From contig NC_079519.1 in assembly GCF_000801105.2 (NCBI RefSeq), positions 33,145,288 through 33,209,287 on the forward strand: a DNA stretch of 64,000 bases, given 5' to 3'. Source of the stretch: Raphanus sativus. Lineage: Eukaryota > Streptophyta > Magnoliopsida > Brassicales > Brassicaceae. This document shows positions 23,977 to 35,646 of this stretch, piece by piece. A program made the position numbers and the translations under genes. Position 1 is the first letter of the stretch. Every line of letters begins with the position of its first letter. The notes under the pieces are model-generated. The model was not told where the DNA came from. It saw only the letters and a list, made by a program, of their open reading frames with translations, and searched no databases.

Positions 23977-25995
23977 AGCAAATGTGTTTTGAATTTTAGG
24001 ACATAACTCGAATACAATCTACTAAAGTGGATTTGCAGAAAACTTGTGCTAAAAAAACATTTTAATATTAGAATAATGGGTCTATCCCTAACACCTAGGA
24101 AAAAAATAAAACCAAGATTTGAACGTCAAGATGTTAAAAACGATTTATGAAATGCTTTCCACGCAACTCTAGAAACCAAAACCAAGCTCCATTATTGGTG
24201 GTCGATGATTAATTGTGACCAACGGATTGGTCCACGTTCTTGTCTAGTCAAATAACTAACATCAACGTAGCAAGTTTAAGTAAACAACGAAAAAGACAAA
24301 CGAAGAGAAGATGAAGGAAGAGCAAGGTTTGTATAAGAATTGCCAAGCAAGCAACCACGTGGTCCTATTCTATCACCACGCACCAACCAGTCAATACTCA
24401 ATTGGATTCGACGTTTCGTCACACTACAATATAAATATTTTATCTTTCACGAAGTGGGAAAACACCAACTAAATTAGAAAAAGAAGAAAGATAAAAATCG
24501 TTTAAAATAGAGCGTGGCAAAGTGTGAACACAAACACCTGGAGAGTCAATTCTTCTGTCCTTCTGGGTGACATGTGCATATGAATTAGTGTATGAAGACG
24601 CGTTTGGGGTTTATCAGTTTATAATTCGTCTTAGCTATCATGACCAAAGTGTTTAATGAAAGATCTCCAGCAACAAAACATTTATATTTATTCCAAGACT
24701 TTATAGGCAGTGTAGGAGAAGACTATAAGAATTTAGGCAATTTATGAATATGACTAAATGAGTAATGAGGTCAGGGCATTCATTTGAAAGCAGATAAAGG
24801 AGTTTACTCATGTTTTTGACTAACTAATTTCAAATTTGTCTTCATTATATGGAAATATCTAAGTTCGTACCCTGATTAAGATTGACATTATGTCCACCTT
24901 TGTTTTTTTTTCAACAACCCCTTATATGGATCCTAAAACGCATATTAAGAGTCGGTAATGTTTGTTTATAAGGGTTCCTAAAACCCAACCGTTCAAGAAA
25001 AAGGTTTCTAAAATCCATATTAAAAGTCGGTAATGTTTGTTTGTAAAACTAGAAAAATATATAGAAAACAATATCATTAGAACAACATTGATATAGTCAG
25101 ACTTAAGTTGATGAAAAATAGATAATACATTAATATCAAAGTTATTACATGTATTGATGAAAACAAATAAGTATAAACTAGTGAAAATAAGGTATAAAAA
25201 GAGGTCGAAATGTTTAAGAAATGAAAACCCGAAATTGATATGTACGTGTGTGTAAATCGGAACTTTAATATCCTCATAACTTGTATTCTTCCTGATTTTG
25301 TAAATCTTCCAAGTTGTTCATTTCAGAGTCGTTTTTAACCAAAACTAATTGAATTTTTAGTTTCATTAAGTGATTTTTTGGTTTCAGTTATATTTCGGTT
25401 AAAAATTCAGTTAAGTTCGGATAATTTCGGTTCGAAGTTTGCTTAGCAAAACTTCTCTTTTTGAAAAACAGAACTAACCAATTATCGAACAAGAAACCGA
25501 GATAAACATGCCGAACTGAACAGAACTCATTACTGAACTAATCGAAATTTCGGTTCGGTTTTTGATTTTTGTATAGAGATATGCCACAATTGTAACAACT
25601 CAAACCTTAATGGGCTTATGGAGAGAGATCCGAATCATTAAATACGAATACAGTTAATCAAATGCAACAGTCGCAAATTCGATCTTTTGAAAGAGGGTGA
25701 CTGGGGACAAGAAAAAAACACGGTGGAGGACTCTGCTACATCGCCGCTCAGGAACAGTCTAAGTTAGACCAGACCGACTGATTGAAATCCACAACATAGA
25801 CAAAAATTCTGTATCGGGTCAGATTGGAGTGTCAGAGACACGAAGAAGAGTAAGGCTCCTAAAATGGAGGGACGAAGTTTGATTCTTGTATAGAGATATC
25901 CACACACAGGTTCATAGAGACTCCTCCACAACCTTCGATTAAAGAAAGAAAGAAAGTCCTAAACTAAAGTTTACAATTATGATGTTGTTATGTAG
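23977..25995. other. Intergenic spacer with GGTTCGGTTTT-type repeat
   Basis: No gene is recognised. Around 25380-25570 there are facing copies of TTTCGGTTCGG- and CCGAACTGAAC-like words, a decayed palindromic repeat. A short direct duplication (CATATTAAGAGTCGGTAATG near 24942 and a close copy near 25017) is also present. Confidence 0.4.
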
Positions 25996-26280
25996 GTGCA
26001 AAGACAGCTACACCTACGTATAGAAGCACAAGGGAAGTACTTGAAGAAGATCATTGAAGAGCAACAGCGACTAAGCGGAGCTCTTGGCGAACCACCCTCA
26101 AGTCTAGTAACAGGGGATTCAGATCCTGCGAGCCATGCCCGACATCCGAGTCTCCATTACCAGATTAACTCAGGCAAGGAATGCGGACCAGACAAAAGCC
26201 TTTCGGTTGACGAGTCTCATTCATCTTACCGGGAGCTATTGATAAGACCAGGCAAGAGCGTCTCTCGTAATTGTTTCTAA
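25996..26280 (+). pseudogene. Orphan last-exon fragment of a MYB-CC (PHR1-like) gene
   Basis: Directly after an acceptor-like TTATGTAG, the frame reads VQRQLHLRIEAQGKYLKKII and EEQQRLSGALGE. This is the end of the MYB-CC coiled coil (LHEQLE region) of the PHL2/PHL3/UNE16 group, followed by DSDPASHARHPS and CGPDKSLSVDESHSSYREL. The reading continues to a stop at 26280, but the normal tail is lost after about residue 83. No MYB DNA-binding exons are seen upstream within the window. It is a detached exon, probably moved by transposition or left from a rearranged gene, 380 bp upstream of PGLP2. Confidence 0.7.
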
Positions 26281-26662
26281 AGAGTTTCAAACCCGTAAGA
26301 GACTGCCCACGCGCCTCGCAGCCTTTTTTGTAGTTCCCAGATTCCTACCACTCGCACTCATTTTTTTGTTTCTTCCCTAGAATACCCTTCTTATTTCTCA
26401 CTATTTACAACTTTACCATCCACTCATGACTCACCAGTCCTGGCCCCAGGACACTCGGAAGTGTCATTATTCTCCCAACTCTCACTTTAACACTTGTCGG
26501 AGCAAAAAAGCCAAGGCAGCCAATAAGAACACGACTTTATTTATTTGTTTTTAAAATAATAAAGATAAAAGCCCAAGTGTTAATGGGCCTTTTTCTATAG
26601 AACGACGACGCTTTCTGAGCTCATCGTCTTCACTACTACGCAGCAGGGGAAGAGACTCTCTA
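26281..26662. promoter_or_regulatory. PGLP2 upstream region
   Basis: This 382-bp stretch separates the MYB-CC fragment from the PGLP2 start codon. It should contain the PGLP2 promoter and leader. No clear TATA box was assigned. Confidence 0.4.
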
Positions 26663-28614
26663 ATGGCGCCTAAGCTTCTCTCCTCCAGTAACTTCAAATC
26701 TCTCTTCGACTCTGTTGACACTTTCCTCTTTGACTGCGATGGTATTGATTCTGTTTTTTTTCCTCTTTTTACGTTATTCCATTCGAGCCTTTGATGAGGA
26801 ATGGTGATGATTCAGGTGTTATATGGAAGGGGGATACGCTCATCGATGGCGTCTCTCAAACTCTCGACTTACTCCGATCCAAGGCGAGAGAGAGAGACTT
26901 CCCTTTCTCACTCTTCTTCCTTTCAACCTCTCTCTCTCTCTCTCTGATTCTGATCTTGATTTTGTTACGCTTTTCAGGGTAAAAACATTGTCTTTGTGAC
27001 GAACAACTCGATGAAATCGAGAAGGCAATACGCAGAGAAGTTCCGATCTTTGGGTCTAACTTCTGTTACTCAGGTTTGGTTTTTCTCATACTGTGTATGT
27101 TGTTTGGATCGCGTTTCATGTGTGTTTGAAATTTATCTGTGTGTGTGTGTTTTAATTGAAAGGAAGAGATATTTTCTTCGTCTTTTGCGGCAGCTATGTA
27201 CCTCAAAGCCAACAACTTCCCCAAGGACAAGAAGGTTCCTCTCCTCTTTAATACACTACTAGCACGTTCCCTTTGTGTATCTCTGTCGTGATTTTTTTTT
27301 TTTTTTTTTTGGTTTGGTTTCGTAGGTTTATGCGATTGGTGGAGAAGGCATTCTTGAGGAGCTTCAGCTTGCTGGTTTTACAGGTCTTGGTGGTCCTGTA
27401 AGTTGTCTTATCTTCTCGACCATTTTATCCGTTAGGGTCGGTCAACAACATCTAAAAAAAAAAATGAATTATGTTTTTCTCTGCACGGGACACTAGGGGA
27501 TCATTAGTAGACTGAACGCTTTGAGGAGACTAATATGCTTGTAGAATATGTTACATCTTTACTATGCCATTTTGAATTTTCCTTTGTTTGTTATGACGAA
27601 GTGATTGCTTTCATGCAGGCAGACGGTGAAAAGAAGGCGCAATGGAAATCAAACTGTCTCTTTGAACATGATAAAACCGTAATGTGCCATCATAATAATT
27701 TTGATCCTCTCTCTCTCTCTCCCCATTTTGCGTTTCTTTTCTTTTCCTCAAGTTTCTAATTTTTGTCTCTTCACGACTTCCTATTTACAGGTGGGAGCAG
27801 TTGTGGTTGGACTAGACCCCAACATCAACTACTATAAGCTTCAGTAAGATTGATACACTATCTGCATGCATATGCAAGTTTTTTGCCTCAAAATCAAGTA
27901 TCTATGATTTTTAGACTAACGCATGGGCAGGTACGCGACGCTATGTGTACGCGAGAATCCGGGATGTCTTTTCATCGCAACCAACCGTGATGCGGTTGGA
28001 CATATGACGGATCTTCAAGAATGGCCTGGTATTGGTCACTAGACTCTCTCTGTTTCAGTATAGCTGCTTGGTTGTTGCATCATCGAATTTGCTTACGCGT
28101 AATTTCTAGGTGCTGGTTGTATGGTTGCTGCCATGTGTGGTTCAACCGAAAGAGAACCAATAGTGGTTGGTAAACCAGCTACTTTCATGATGGACTTTCT
28201 GATGCAAAAGTATGTGGACCTTGTCTCATTTTCACAGTGTGCACTATACTAGCATGAGTGTGTGTAATAAAGAAAGTGTGTCTCTCCTTGTTTTTGTTGC
28301 AGATTTGGGACAGAAACGTCGAGAATGTGCATGGTGGGTGATAGGCTTGACACTGATGTATTGTTTGGACAGAACGCTGGTTGCAAAACTCTCCTCGTCC
28401 TAACAGGTCATTTACTATTGACTCTATGATGATTCTCTTTGGTGGGCAATCAATATGTGCAATGATTGAGCTTGTCTCTAACTAACTCTCTCGCTCTTTT
28501 CTGAAAACAGGGTGTACAAGTGAGTCTAACCTACTAGACGAGAGAAACAAGATTGAACCAGACTATTACACAAGCATGGTCTCTGATATCACTAAACTTA
28601 TGGACTCCCCTTAG
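26663..28614 (+). CDS. PGLP2: 2-phosphoglycolate phosphatase 2 (HAD family)
   Basis: This enzyme hydrolyses 2-phosphoglycolate to glycolate. It belongs to the same family as chloroplast PGLP1 of photorespiration, but has no transit peptide, so it is expected in the cytosol. The eleven exons are 26663-26741, 26816-26883, 26978-27073, 27163-27234, 27326-27397, 27619-27678, 27791-27843, 27931-28028, 28110-28209, 28303-28406 and 28511-28614, totalling 301 residues, the family length. HAD motifs: I FLFDCDGVIW (nucleophile and acid Asp), II VFVTNNSMKSR, and III/IV with GKPATFMMDFL and MCMVGDRLDTDVLFGQNAG. Ten exon joins keep frame. Intron 2 starts with GC rather than GT (26884), because AAG must join GGT AAA to keep the conserved SKGKNIVFVTNN. 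Collinear with At5g47760. Confidence 0.95.
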
Positions 28615-30208
28615 TAAGTAAAAGGGCATCATCACCATCTTGGTCTAACCCTGAAACAGTTTTGGGTATATATGGCAAGATGAAATTTCTGATTTTTTTT
28701 TGCTTTACTGTAATAATCAATCTGGTGATCTGTTATACTATACATCAACAGAAAACATGGCTTTAATAAAAAGTTGAGTTGAATTCATTTGCTGTGATGT
28801 AAAGCTAGTATCTTCAGTCCTTGAAGATCAGTTTTTGACCCAATGATGAAAAGCTAGCATCTTTTGGTTTTGGGAAAACTTTAACCAAAGTTTTGCTGCT
28901 TTTAGCTTAGGCCAAGCAAAAAAAAATCAAATCTTCAGAGCCACCTAATAATATGTTTTTTCTAGGTCCACGTTTCGTAACTCACATTCAATGTATAACT
29001 AGCACAAAGATGGATGAAGCAAAGCAAATGCAAAGAGACAAAGGGCAACATTGTTGTTTTCTTTTATTCTTGGCTTTTGCATTACAAATTAGGAAAATTT
29101 CCAATAAATACCTGACATAATTTTTATCAACTATATAACATCTAAATTATTTTTGTTCCTAGTTTAAATCCACAATTTACTTTTAAATACTAGTTAATAA
29201 TATTCAAATATTTAAAAAGAAAGTTTTACGCCTTAAAATTAATGACATCAATTCTTTAAACGTGATTAATTTGGCAGTATAAACTTTCGATTGTCAATGT
29301 ATAACTAACTAGCACACAGATTGATAAAGAAAAGCAATGCAAGGAGCGCCAAATAGGCAAAGTTGGTTTCTCTTTGTCTTTTTATTATTGGCTTTTGCAT
29401 TGCAAATCACAAAAGGACTTTTTCTTCTGTGCGCGCCATAGTCATGTTTTGCCATTACAAGGAAATTGACCTTTGAAAAATACATAAAGCAAAGACCCAT
29501 TCATTCATATGCTAGTGCCGACCCCCTAATCCTTCAAATACGCCATGAATTTACTCTCTCTTTAAAGGAAATTTACCAATTGAAAAGTAAATAAAAACGT
29601 TTCTAAAGTTTTGAATAGTAGAGACTCAAAAAGAGACCCCAACTTTGAATAACCAATTATCTAATCTTTTGAGCTTTCTTTTACCAGAAAAAAAAAGACA
29701 AAAGGCTCACCAAACAAATCCACTACGAGTTCGTTTAGTATATATAAGTGACTTAACATGAAACTGCAAAAGATACCTCATTACAAATTAACGTTACCTT
29801 ATTTCAAAGTTTGAATCTTGCTCTCCTTTTTTTCTTCTTAGTTAGTTCATTGAGAAAAATTCAGACGTTGACCCCGTGAAAAATCAAATGGGATTTGGAG
29901 AATCGATCGAGTAATTTGATTGTTCAATATATCCAACAGACACGGAAGAAACCTGAACCGCTTCTTTTAAGTTTGGTTTAGGACTTTTAGAACATTTTGG
30001 AGGAGGTTACGACAAGTCTATGTCAAAGTAGTTCTTATTATGTTTTTGAAGTGTTTTGCTGTCACCTCCTCTTTGACGTTTAAATAATGGTGGACTCAAA
30101 GTTCGGTGCGAAGTGATAATAGGAGCAGAAAGCCAGAAACCAAAAAAAGTCGAAGTTGGAAAAAACTCTGTGTGGTTGCAGAGGAAAGTGAGCAAAAAGA
30201 AAAAAACA
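28615..30208. other. Spacer with a diverged ~115-bp direct repeat
   Basis: After the PGLP2 3' UTR there is no gene. Two related copies lie at about 28988-29104 and 29294-29408. Both contain TCAATGTATAACTA, GATGAAGCAAAGCAA-like and TTGGCTTTTGCATT in the same order. The last about 100 bp are the leader of the SEC14 gene. Confidence 0.5.
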
Positions 30209-32029
30209 ATGAGGATCGTTTCGGAAGAAGAAGCCATTGATGAATTCCTGAAGCTCATGGATAAAGGTCTGTGACCTTTTTTTTTTTCTTTTGTTGGATT
30301 TTCTTCTAATTAATGGGTAAAATTCGTGCCAGTTGAGGAGCCATTGAAGACAACATTTAAGGTACGTTCGGTTCTTTGAGGGCTAGAATGGTGTCTTCCC
30401 CTGCTCCACGGCTTCTTACTCTCTTTGTTGTGAATTTATAGAATGTCCATCAGGGATACCTGAGAGAGACTTTGATTCGTTTTCTAAAAGCACGAGACTG
30501 GAACGTAATAAAAGCTCATGCAATGGTATGCTGTTTATCTCCTAAAACACTTCATTATCTGGTTTTTGACTTGTGTCTGGTTTCAGCGTGTTTTTCTTTT
30601 GTGTGTAAATTGACTAAATTCACTTTCAGCTGGTTGAGTGTTTGCGTTATAGGCTGGATAATCAAATTGACAGTATCCTATCCGTGAGTTCTTTACTTCC
30701 TCTTTCCTTGCTGTGTGTTGTTGTGGTGAACATTTATTTAGATCATGTTTTTTTTTTGGTTTCTGCAGAAACCTATTGTTCCTAGTGAGTTGTACAGGAA
30801 CGTACGTGATTCTCAGCTCATAGGAATGTCAGGTTACACCAGAGAGGTAACCCCTCTCCATCATTGCTTTTTTTTTTTGTGCTAATCAAAACATTATCTC
30901 TTTCTTGATTTTAATTTGGTGTTGTTTTAGGGCTTGCCTGTCTTTGCTATTGGTGTTGGCCTCAGCACATTCGACAAAGCTTCTGTAAGTTCCTTCATTG
31001 TTTTGTCCATAGTTTCAAATGAGATGCAAATATGAATGTGCTTCTCTTCTTCCACATACAGGTTCACTACTATGTCCAATCCCACATCCAAATCAATGAA
31101 TACAGAGACCGCGTACTACTGGTTAGTTACATTTCAAACGGCTAAACTTCTTGTTCCGCTTCTTTCTTGTTGTAATGTATAAAACAATGTTACAGCCTTC
31201 TATGTCTAAGAAGAACGGGAGGCCAATCACCACTTGCGTGAAGGTTCTAGACATGACAGGGTTGAAACTTTCAGCCCTGAGTCAAATTAAGGTATGAAAC
31301 TATGAATCATCAATAATGATATTGCAAGTTACAATAAGTTACTTGAATTCATTTTCATATATCTTCTTTTATAACTTTATGTACTCATCATCTTGATGCA
31401 GTTAGTGACTATCATATCGACCATTGATGATCTGAACTATCCAGAGAAAACAAACACATACTATGTTGTCAACGCTCCATATATATTCTCCGCCTGTTGG
31501 AAGGTAAAAGTCTCTTCTGTTTTTGCATGCAACTCAACTCAGGGTGTTAGCTACTTAAGCATGCATGTAATGTGTGTAAACAGGTTGTAAAACCTCTTTT
31601 ACAAGAGAGGACGAGGAAAAAAGTTCATGTGTTATCTGGTTGCGGAAAGGACGAGTTATTGAAGGTATATATGATCTTGTTGGTGTGAAAAATGCAAAAG
31701 TTTCTCTAAAGTTTTTGTGGTTCTTTTGTAAGATTATGGACTACACATCCCTCCCACATTTCTGTAGAAGAGGAAGCTCTTCTGGGTCATCTCACCACGC
31801 TCAGAGTGTAGATTGTTTTTCTGTTGATCATCCTTTCCATCAACAGCTATACAACTATGTGAAGCACCGGTATGAGACCGAGGGACAAGCAGAACCTGCA
31901 AAGCAAGGATCTTTCCACGTGGGTTTTCCCGAGCCTGTAGCTGAGCGTGTGGAGATGGCCAAAACCATAGAATCTGAACTGCACAAGTTCGAAAACTGCA
32001 GCGTTGGTGACAGAAAAGCCAGTCCATGA
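30209..32029 (+). CDS. SEC14-like phosphatidylinositol transfer protein, At5g47730-like
   Basis: The predicted protein binds and transfers phosphatidylinositol or related lipids between membranes. The eleven exons are 30209-30266, 30333-30361, 30442-30525, 30630-30683, 30769-30846, 30931-30984, 31062-31121, 31196-31291, 31402-31503, 31584-31664 and 31733-32029, giving 330 residues with all phases matching. The N-terminal CRAL-TRIO-N part has LIRFLKARDWNVIKAHAML. The CRAL-TRIO lipid-binding lobe spans residues about 80-240, with VKVLDMTGLKLSALSQIKL, YPEKTNTYYVVNAPYIFSAC and KVHVLSGCGKDELLKIMDY. There is no GOLD or nodulin domain and no membrane anchor; the C-terminal tail is helical and charged. 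The acceptor of the last exon is GTAAG|ATT. Collinear with At5g47730. Confidence 0.92.
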
Positions 32030-32499
32030 GAGAACTTGGGAGATGGATGAATCTTGGAATGCGTCTGAAGGAGTTCTTTCACAACAAAAAATGTATTTTA
32101 TAGTTGACCTAGCAATTCAATTGAGTAAGTACTGAGCACTGTGGCTCTGTTATCTGCATAGCCATGCAAATGTAAAGTGAAGGAAAGAGAATAAAATCTT
32201 GGTACTGATTGAACTCCTGGACTCATGTATAGTTTTATTATTTGATCCTCTGGATAGACATTTGTAGCAAATCTATTTACTTAAGTGTGCAGTGCATCAT
32301 CAATACTAGTTTGATTTTCTAACACACCTTTATTGCATCTCATGACACACAAACATAAAACAATGTACACATTACAACCTTTGCCTTCTATAACAAGCTT
32401 CAGAGTGCTGAATATCCGATTGTCTTCTCCGACCTGGCAAAGAGTTGAAGTTAAAGAGTATTGTATTAAGAAGCAATTAGTTGGCATGTAAGCCTTTGC
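32030..32499. other. SEC14 3' UTR and detached AACT1 3' flank
   Basis: The left part is the SEC14 trailer. The right part, on the minus strand, is the original downstream flank of AACT1. The sequence at 32500 and below was continuous with 47816 before the retrotransposon inserted. Any native AACT1 poly(A) site should lie here, now about 15 kb from its gene in this assembly. Confidence 0.6.
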
Positions 32500-32504
32500 T
32501 TTAT
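32500..32504. repeat. TSD of the LTR retrotransposon, left copy (TTTAT)
   Basis: TTTAT here and TTTAT at 47811-47815 abut the TG and CA ends of the outer LTRs. A 5-bp TSD is standard for Ty3/gypsy elements. Confidence 0.95.
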
Positions 32505-33653
32505 TGATATATGGTGTTTTTCACATCATTGTACATACGTTTTCATTTGTTTCAAGTCACTAATTCGTGTCAGTCTAGTCCTTTTTGACCTTTTACAGGT
32601 CTGGAGTTAGCAGAAGAAAGGAGAGAAGGTGCCTGATGAAAAGAAGTCCTTTTGGAGCATTCCTGCGGAGAACACTCAAGAGAACAGTCCCGAGGCTGAT
32701 CTCTCTCAAGCGGAACAAGCAGACGGAGTGATCCGGTGATTGTTCCAGACAAATATGGAAACTCCTATTTCGGGAATTGAAGCCCTGTTGCCCTAATCTC
32801 TTTCCTTCTGATTGGCGCCTCCATATAAAACGCCACCTATCTATTTTCTATTTTTCTACGCTAGTTTTTACAAGAAAACACTGAGTATTTGCGATCTGCA
32901 ACTTGTAAGGGAGAAGAATCAATCCTCTCATAGAGAAGATCATCTGAACCCTATTGTTTCATACTCTGTTCTTATGCAATTTTATTCAGGATTTATGTCT
33001 TTGTCTATGTGCATCATGATCGAGTAGTGACCTTGCTCGCCTAGGGTTTTTAGGGTGTTGAGACATGAGCTAAACATAGATAAGCGATCCATAACTGTTC
33101 TTCATTCATACTGTTCTTACTGCTTTCATTAAACTGATCACTTGATGTTAGATCACTAGTTCATCACCTAGTTAACCGCTTAGGATGATAACTTGACATG
33201 TATTGAATGAGCTTAGTATCCCTAATCAGCGAAAGTAGATATTAGGGTGGTAAGTGAACTGATCGGACCTGTTCTCTAAAGCTTGCAATCGATCCTCATC
33301 CCAACGACAGTTAGGTGGTGAGATCGATCTGCAAAGCGATCACTGCCACGACAGTGGAGTGTTCCAGCTTAGTGGTCCGAGTTCTAGAAAGCACTTCATC
33401 GCGCTTGAATAATTGTTTGGCTCCAATTCAACACCCAATGAAATACCCTAGGCTAGCTCTTGTTTAATTGAATCAATCTCGTGTTTATTTGCTTGTTTGC
33501 TATCGCCTATTTCAACCAAATCATATCTTCTTCTTAGCTTGATTCTGAAACTTATAGAACTAGAGTGTAGACTGGTCCTCTGGATTTGAATCTCAAGTAC
33601 TACAATTGCAACTGTTAACTTGGCAGTAGCAAGGATTCATTTTTAGTGTATCA
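32505..33653 (+). repeat. 5' LTR (1,149 bp)
   Basis: It begins TGATATATGG and ends GTGTATCA (TG...CA with TGATA/TATCA inverted ends). A TATA box (TATAAAA, 32824-32830) preceded by GATTGGCGCC suggests the U3 promoter. It shows no difference from 46662-47810 on reading both. Confidence 0.95.
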
Positions 33654-33658
33654 AGTTT

Positions 33659-33670
33659 TGGCGCCGTTGC
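33659..33670 (+). other. Primer-binding site, tRNA-Asp type
   Basis: TGGCGCCGTTGC begins 5 bases after the 5' LTR. It complements the 3' end of plant tRNA-Asp (…GCAACGGCGCCA), as expected for Athila-type elements. Confidence 0.8.
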
Positions 33671-33771
33671 GACGGGGACCAGATTTTTTTACCTCTAATT
33701 TTCGGTTTCATATCTAGTCTAAGATATCTGACTCGTGTTATTTTCTTTGTTTCAGCTGATGATCCAGGTGC

Positions 33772-35646
33772 ATGACCAGTAGACATACTCGGAGCAACGC
33801 ACAAGGGCCATTACATCAGCTTTCTAACGAGGAACTAGCGAGATTGGAACGACAGAACCGTCAACAGCCGAGATCAACGAACACCAACATGGGTGATCAT
33901 CCAGATGATCTCACTGCTGCGTTTGCACTCATGCAACAGCAGATGCAGCAGATGCAGCAGACAATCCAAGCGCAGCAAGCTGCTGCCGAGCAAGCTGCTC
34001 TGAATGCTGCGAACCAACAGGAGGGAGTGGTCCAGATCGGCCAGAGAAATTTACTGCGTAATCTGCCCGCTACGCGATCTGCCATAACCCCTCCACCGTG
34101 CACAAGGCAAGATTTCGAGATCAAGCCAGCCTTGATAAGTCTAGTGCAAAGGAAGATCTTCAATGGGCTTCCTGCTGAGATACCGATGGACCACATCGAG
34201 CACTTCGAGAAGATGTGTGGTTTCACTAAAGCGAATGGAGTACCACCTGATTACATCAAGTGTACTCTGTTCCCTTTCTCTCTTGATGGGAAAGCTGCTC
34301 GCTGGCTTGATTCACTACCCACCGGATCACTCACCAACTGGGAACAAGTCCGAGAAGCTTTCTTAAGCCACTTCTACACGAAATCGAAGACAGCAGCTCT
34401 GAGACAGAAGATCGTGACCTTCAAACAGCTGGTAGACGAGCCGTTCTGTGATGCTTGGGAGCGATTCAATGTCTACCGCAGAGAATGCCCACATCACGGT
34501 TTTGAGGAAGACTATCTGCTGGGAGTGTTCTACGATGGAGTAGGCTGGGAGTACAGGAACGCTTTGAACTCAGCCAGTAAAGGAGATTTCATGACTCAGT
34601 CCACTCAAGGTGCATTCGAGTTGATTGAGAACATGGCCTCAAGCTCAGCTGACAATAACCGCGAGACTGATCGCACTCAGAAGGTGAAGAGCATCGACAA
34701 CAGCAAGATTGATGAGCTCTCTGCCAAAGTCGACCAGCTGATTAAGAGTAACCAGAACCAAGTCTTCATCATGGAAGAATCACCACAGGATAAAGCTACC
34801 GCAGAAGGCACTTCAGAGGCAGATCAGTCGGCTGAGGATCAGCATGAAGTGAGTTATGTGAATGGGCAAGGATGGCAGTTCAAGAACTATCACCCGAACC
34901 CTAACGTGAGGAACAATCCCCACCTGTTCAATGCCCCTAAACCAGACGATAAAGCTCAAGGGAACCAAGGTCAGAACAGTGGATACCAAAGGCCTTATGG
35001 CAATCAGGGAAGAACCTTTGTCCTTAACCCAGCTCAGAATGCTCAGTTCCACAGCCAGAAACAGCCGGTTAATCAGCAAGCTGCACAACCGACTCAGACT
35101 GCTCCGCATGATGACATGAAGAGTCTCGCCAATATGATGAGTCAGCTGCTCCAAGGACAGCAGATCCAAGGGAAGGCACTGAACCAGGTCACAAACGACA
35201 TCAACACCAGGATGAATCATATGTTCAATGACCTGAGTGTGAAGTATGACAATGTCTCAAGCCATATGAGACAGATGGATATTCAGATTGCTCAGACTGC
35301 TGAGAACGTGAAGAGACAGCAAGGAACTCTCCCTGGGAAAACAGACAAGAACCCCAAGGAGTGCAATGCAGTAAGGTTGAGGAGTGGAAAGCAACTGCCT
35401 GATCTAGACCCCAGGAGATTCACATCGGCTGAGAAAGGAAAGCAGAAGGAGTCGGATCAGCCATCTAAAGCTGTACCCACAGATGAGGATGATGCAGAAC
35501 AACCTACTGAGACTGTTCCGACGGAAGCAGAGCGACCCGCTGGGGTTGTTCCACCGACTGCAGCGCCTTCTCCTGCTCGTCAGTATGTGCCAAAGTTCCT
35601 TACCCTGTTCCAGCTAAGGCTACACGCAAGGATAAGGAAGAGATGA
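33772..35646 (+). CDS. Retrotransposon Gag (frame broken at C-terminal end)
   Basis: The open frame has 624 codons. The N-terminal part is Gln-rich ([16 protein letters not shown], a likely coiled coil). The retrotransposon gag domain lies at residues about 120-290 ([75 protein letters not shown]). A later conserved stretch is [19 protein letters not shown]. No CCHC zinc knuckle was seen, as is usual for Athila Gag. The last about 18 residues are out of frame: a one-base loss close to 35595 separates this frame from the protease frame, which continues at 35643. Confidence 0.9.
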   Translation: MTSRHTRSNAQGPLHQLSNEELARLERQNRQQPRSTNTNMGDHPDDLTAAFALMQQQMQQMQQTIQAQQAAAEQAALNAANQQEGVVQIGQRNLLRNLPATRSAITPPPCTRQDFEIKPALISLVQRKIFNGLPAEIPMDHIEHFEKMCGFTKANGVPPDYIKCTLFPFSLDGKAARWLDSLPTGSLTNWEQVREAFLSHFYTKSKTAALRQKIVTFKQLVDEPFCDAWERFNVYRRECPHHGFEEDYLLGVFYDGVGWEYRNALNSASKGDFMTQSTQGAFELIENMASSSADNNRETDRTQKVKSIDNSKIDELSAKVDQLIKSNQNQVFIMEESPQDKATAEGTSEADQSAEDQHEVSYVNGQGWQFKNYHPNPNVRNNPHLFNAPKPDDKAQGNQGQNSGYQRPYGNQGRTFVLNPAQNAQFHSQKQPVNQQAAQPTQTAPHDDMKSLANMMSQLLQGQQIQGKALNQVTNDINTRMNHMFNDLSVKYDNVSSHMRQMDIQIAQTAENVKRQQGTLPGKTDKNPKECNAVRLRSGKQLPDLDPRRFTSAEKGKQKESDQPSKAVPTDEDDAEQPTETVPTEAERPAGVVPPTAAPSPARQYVPKFLTLFQLRLHARIRKR

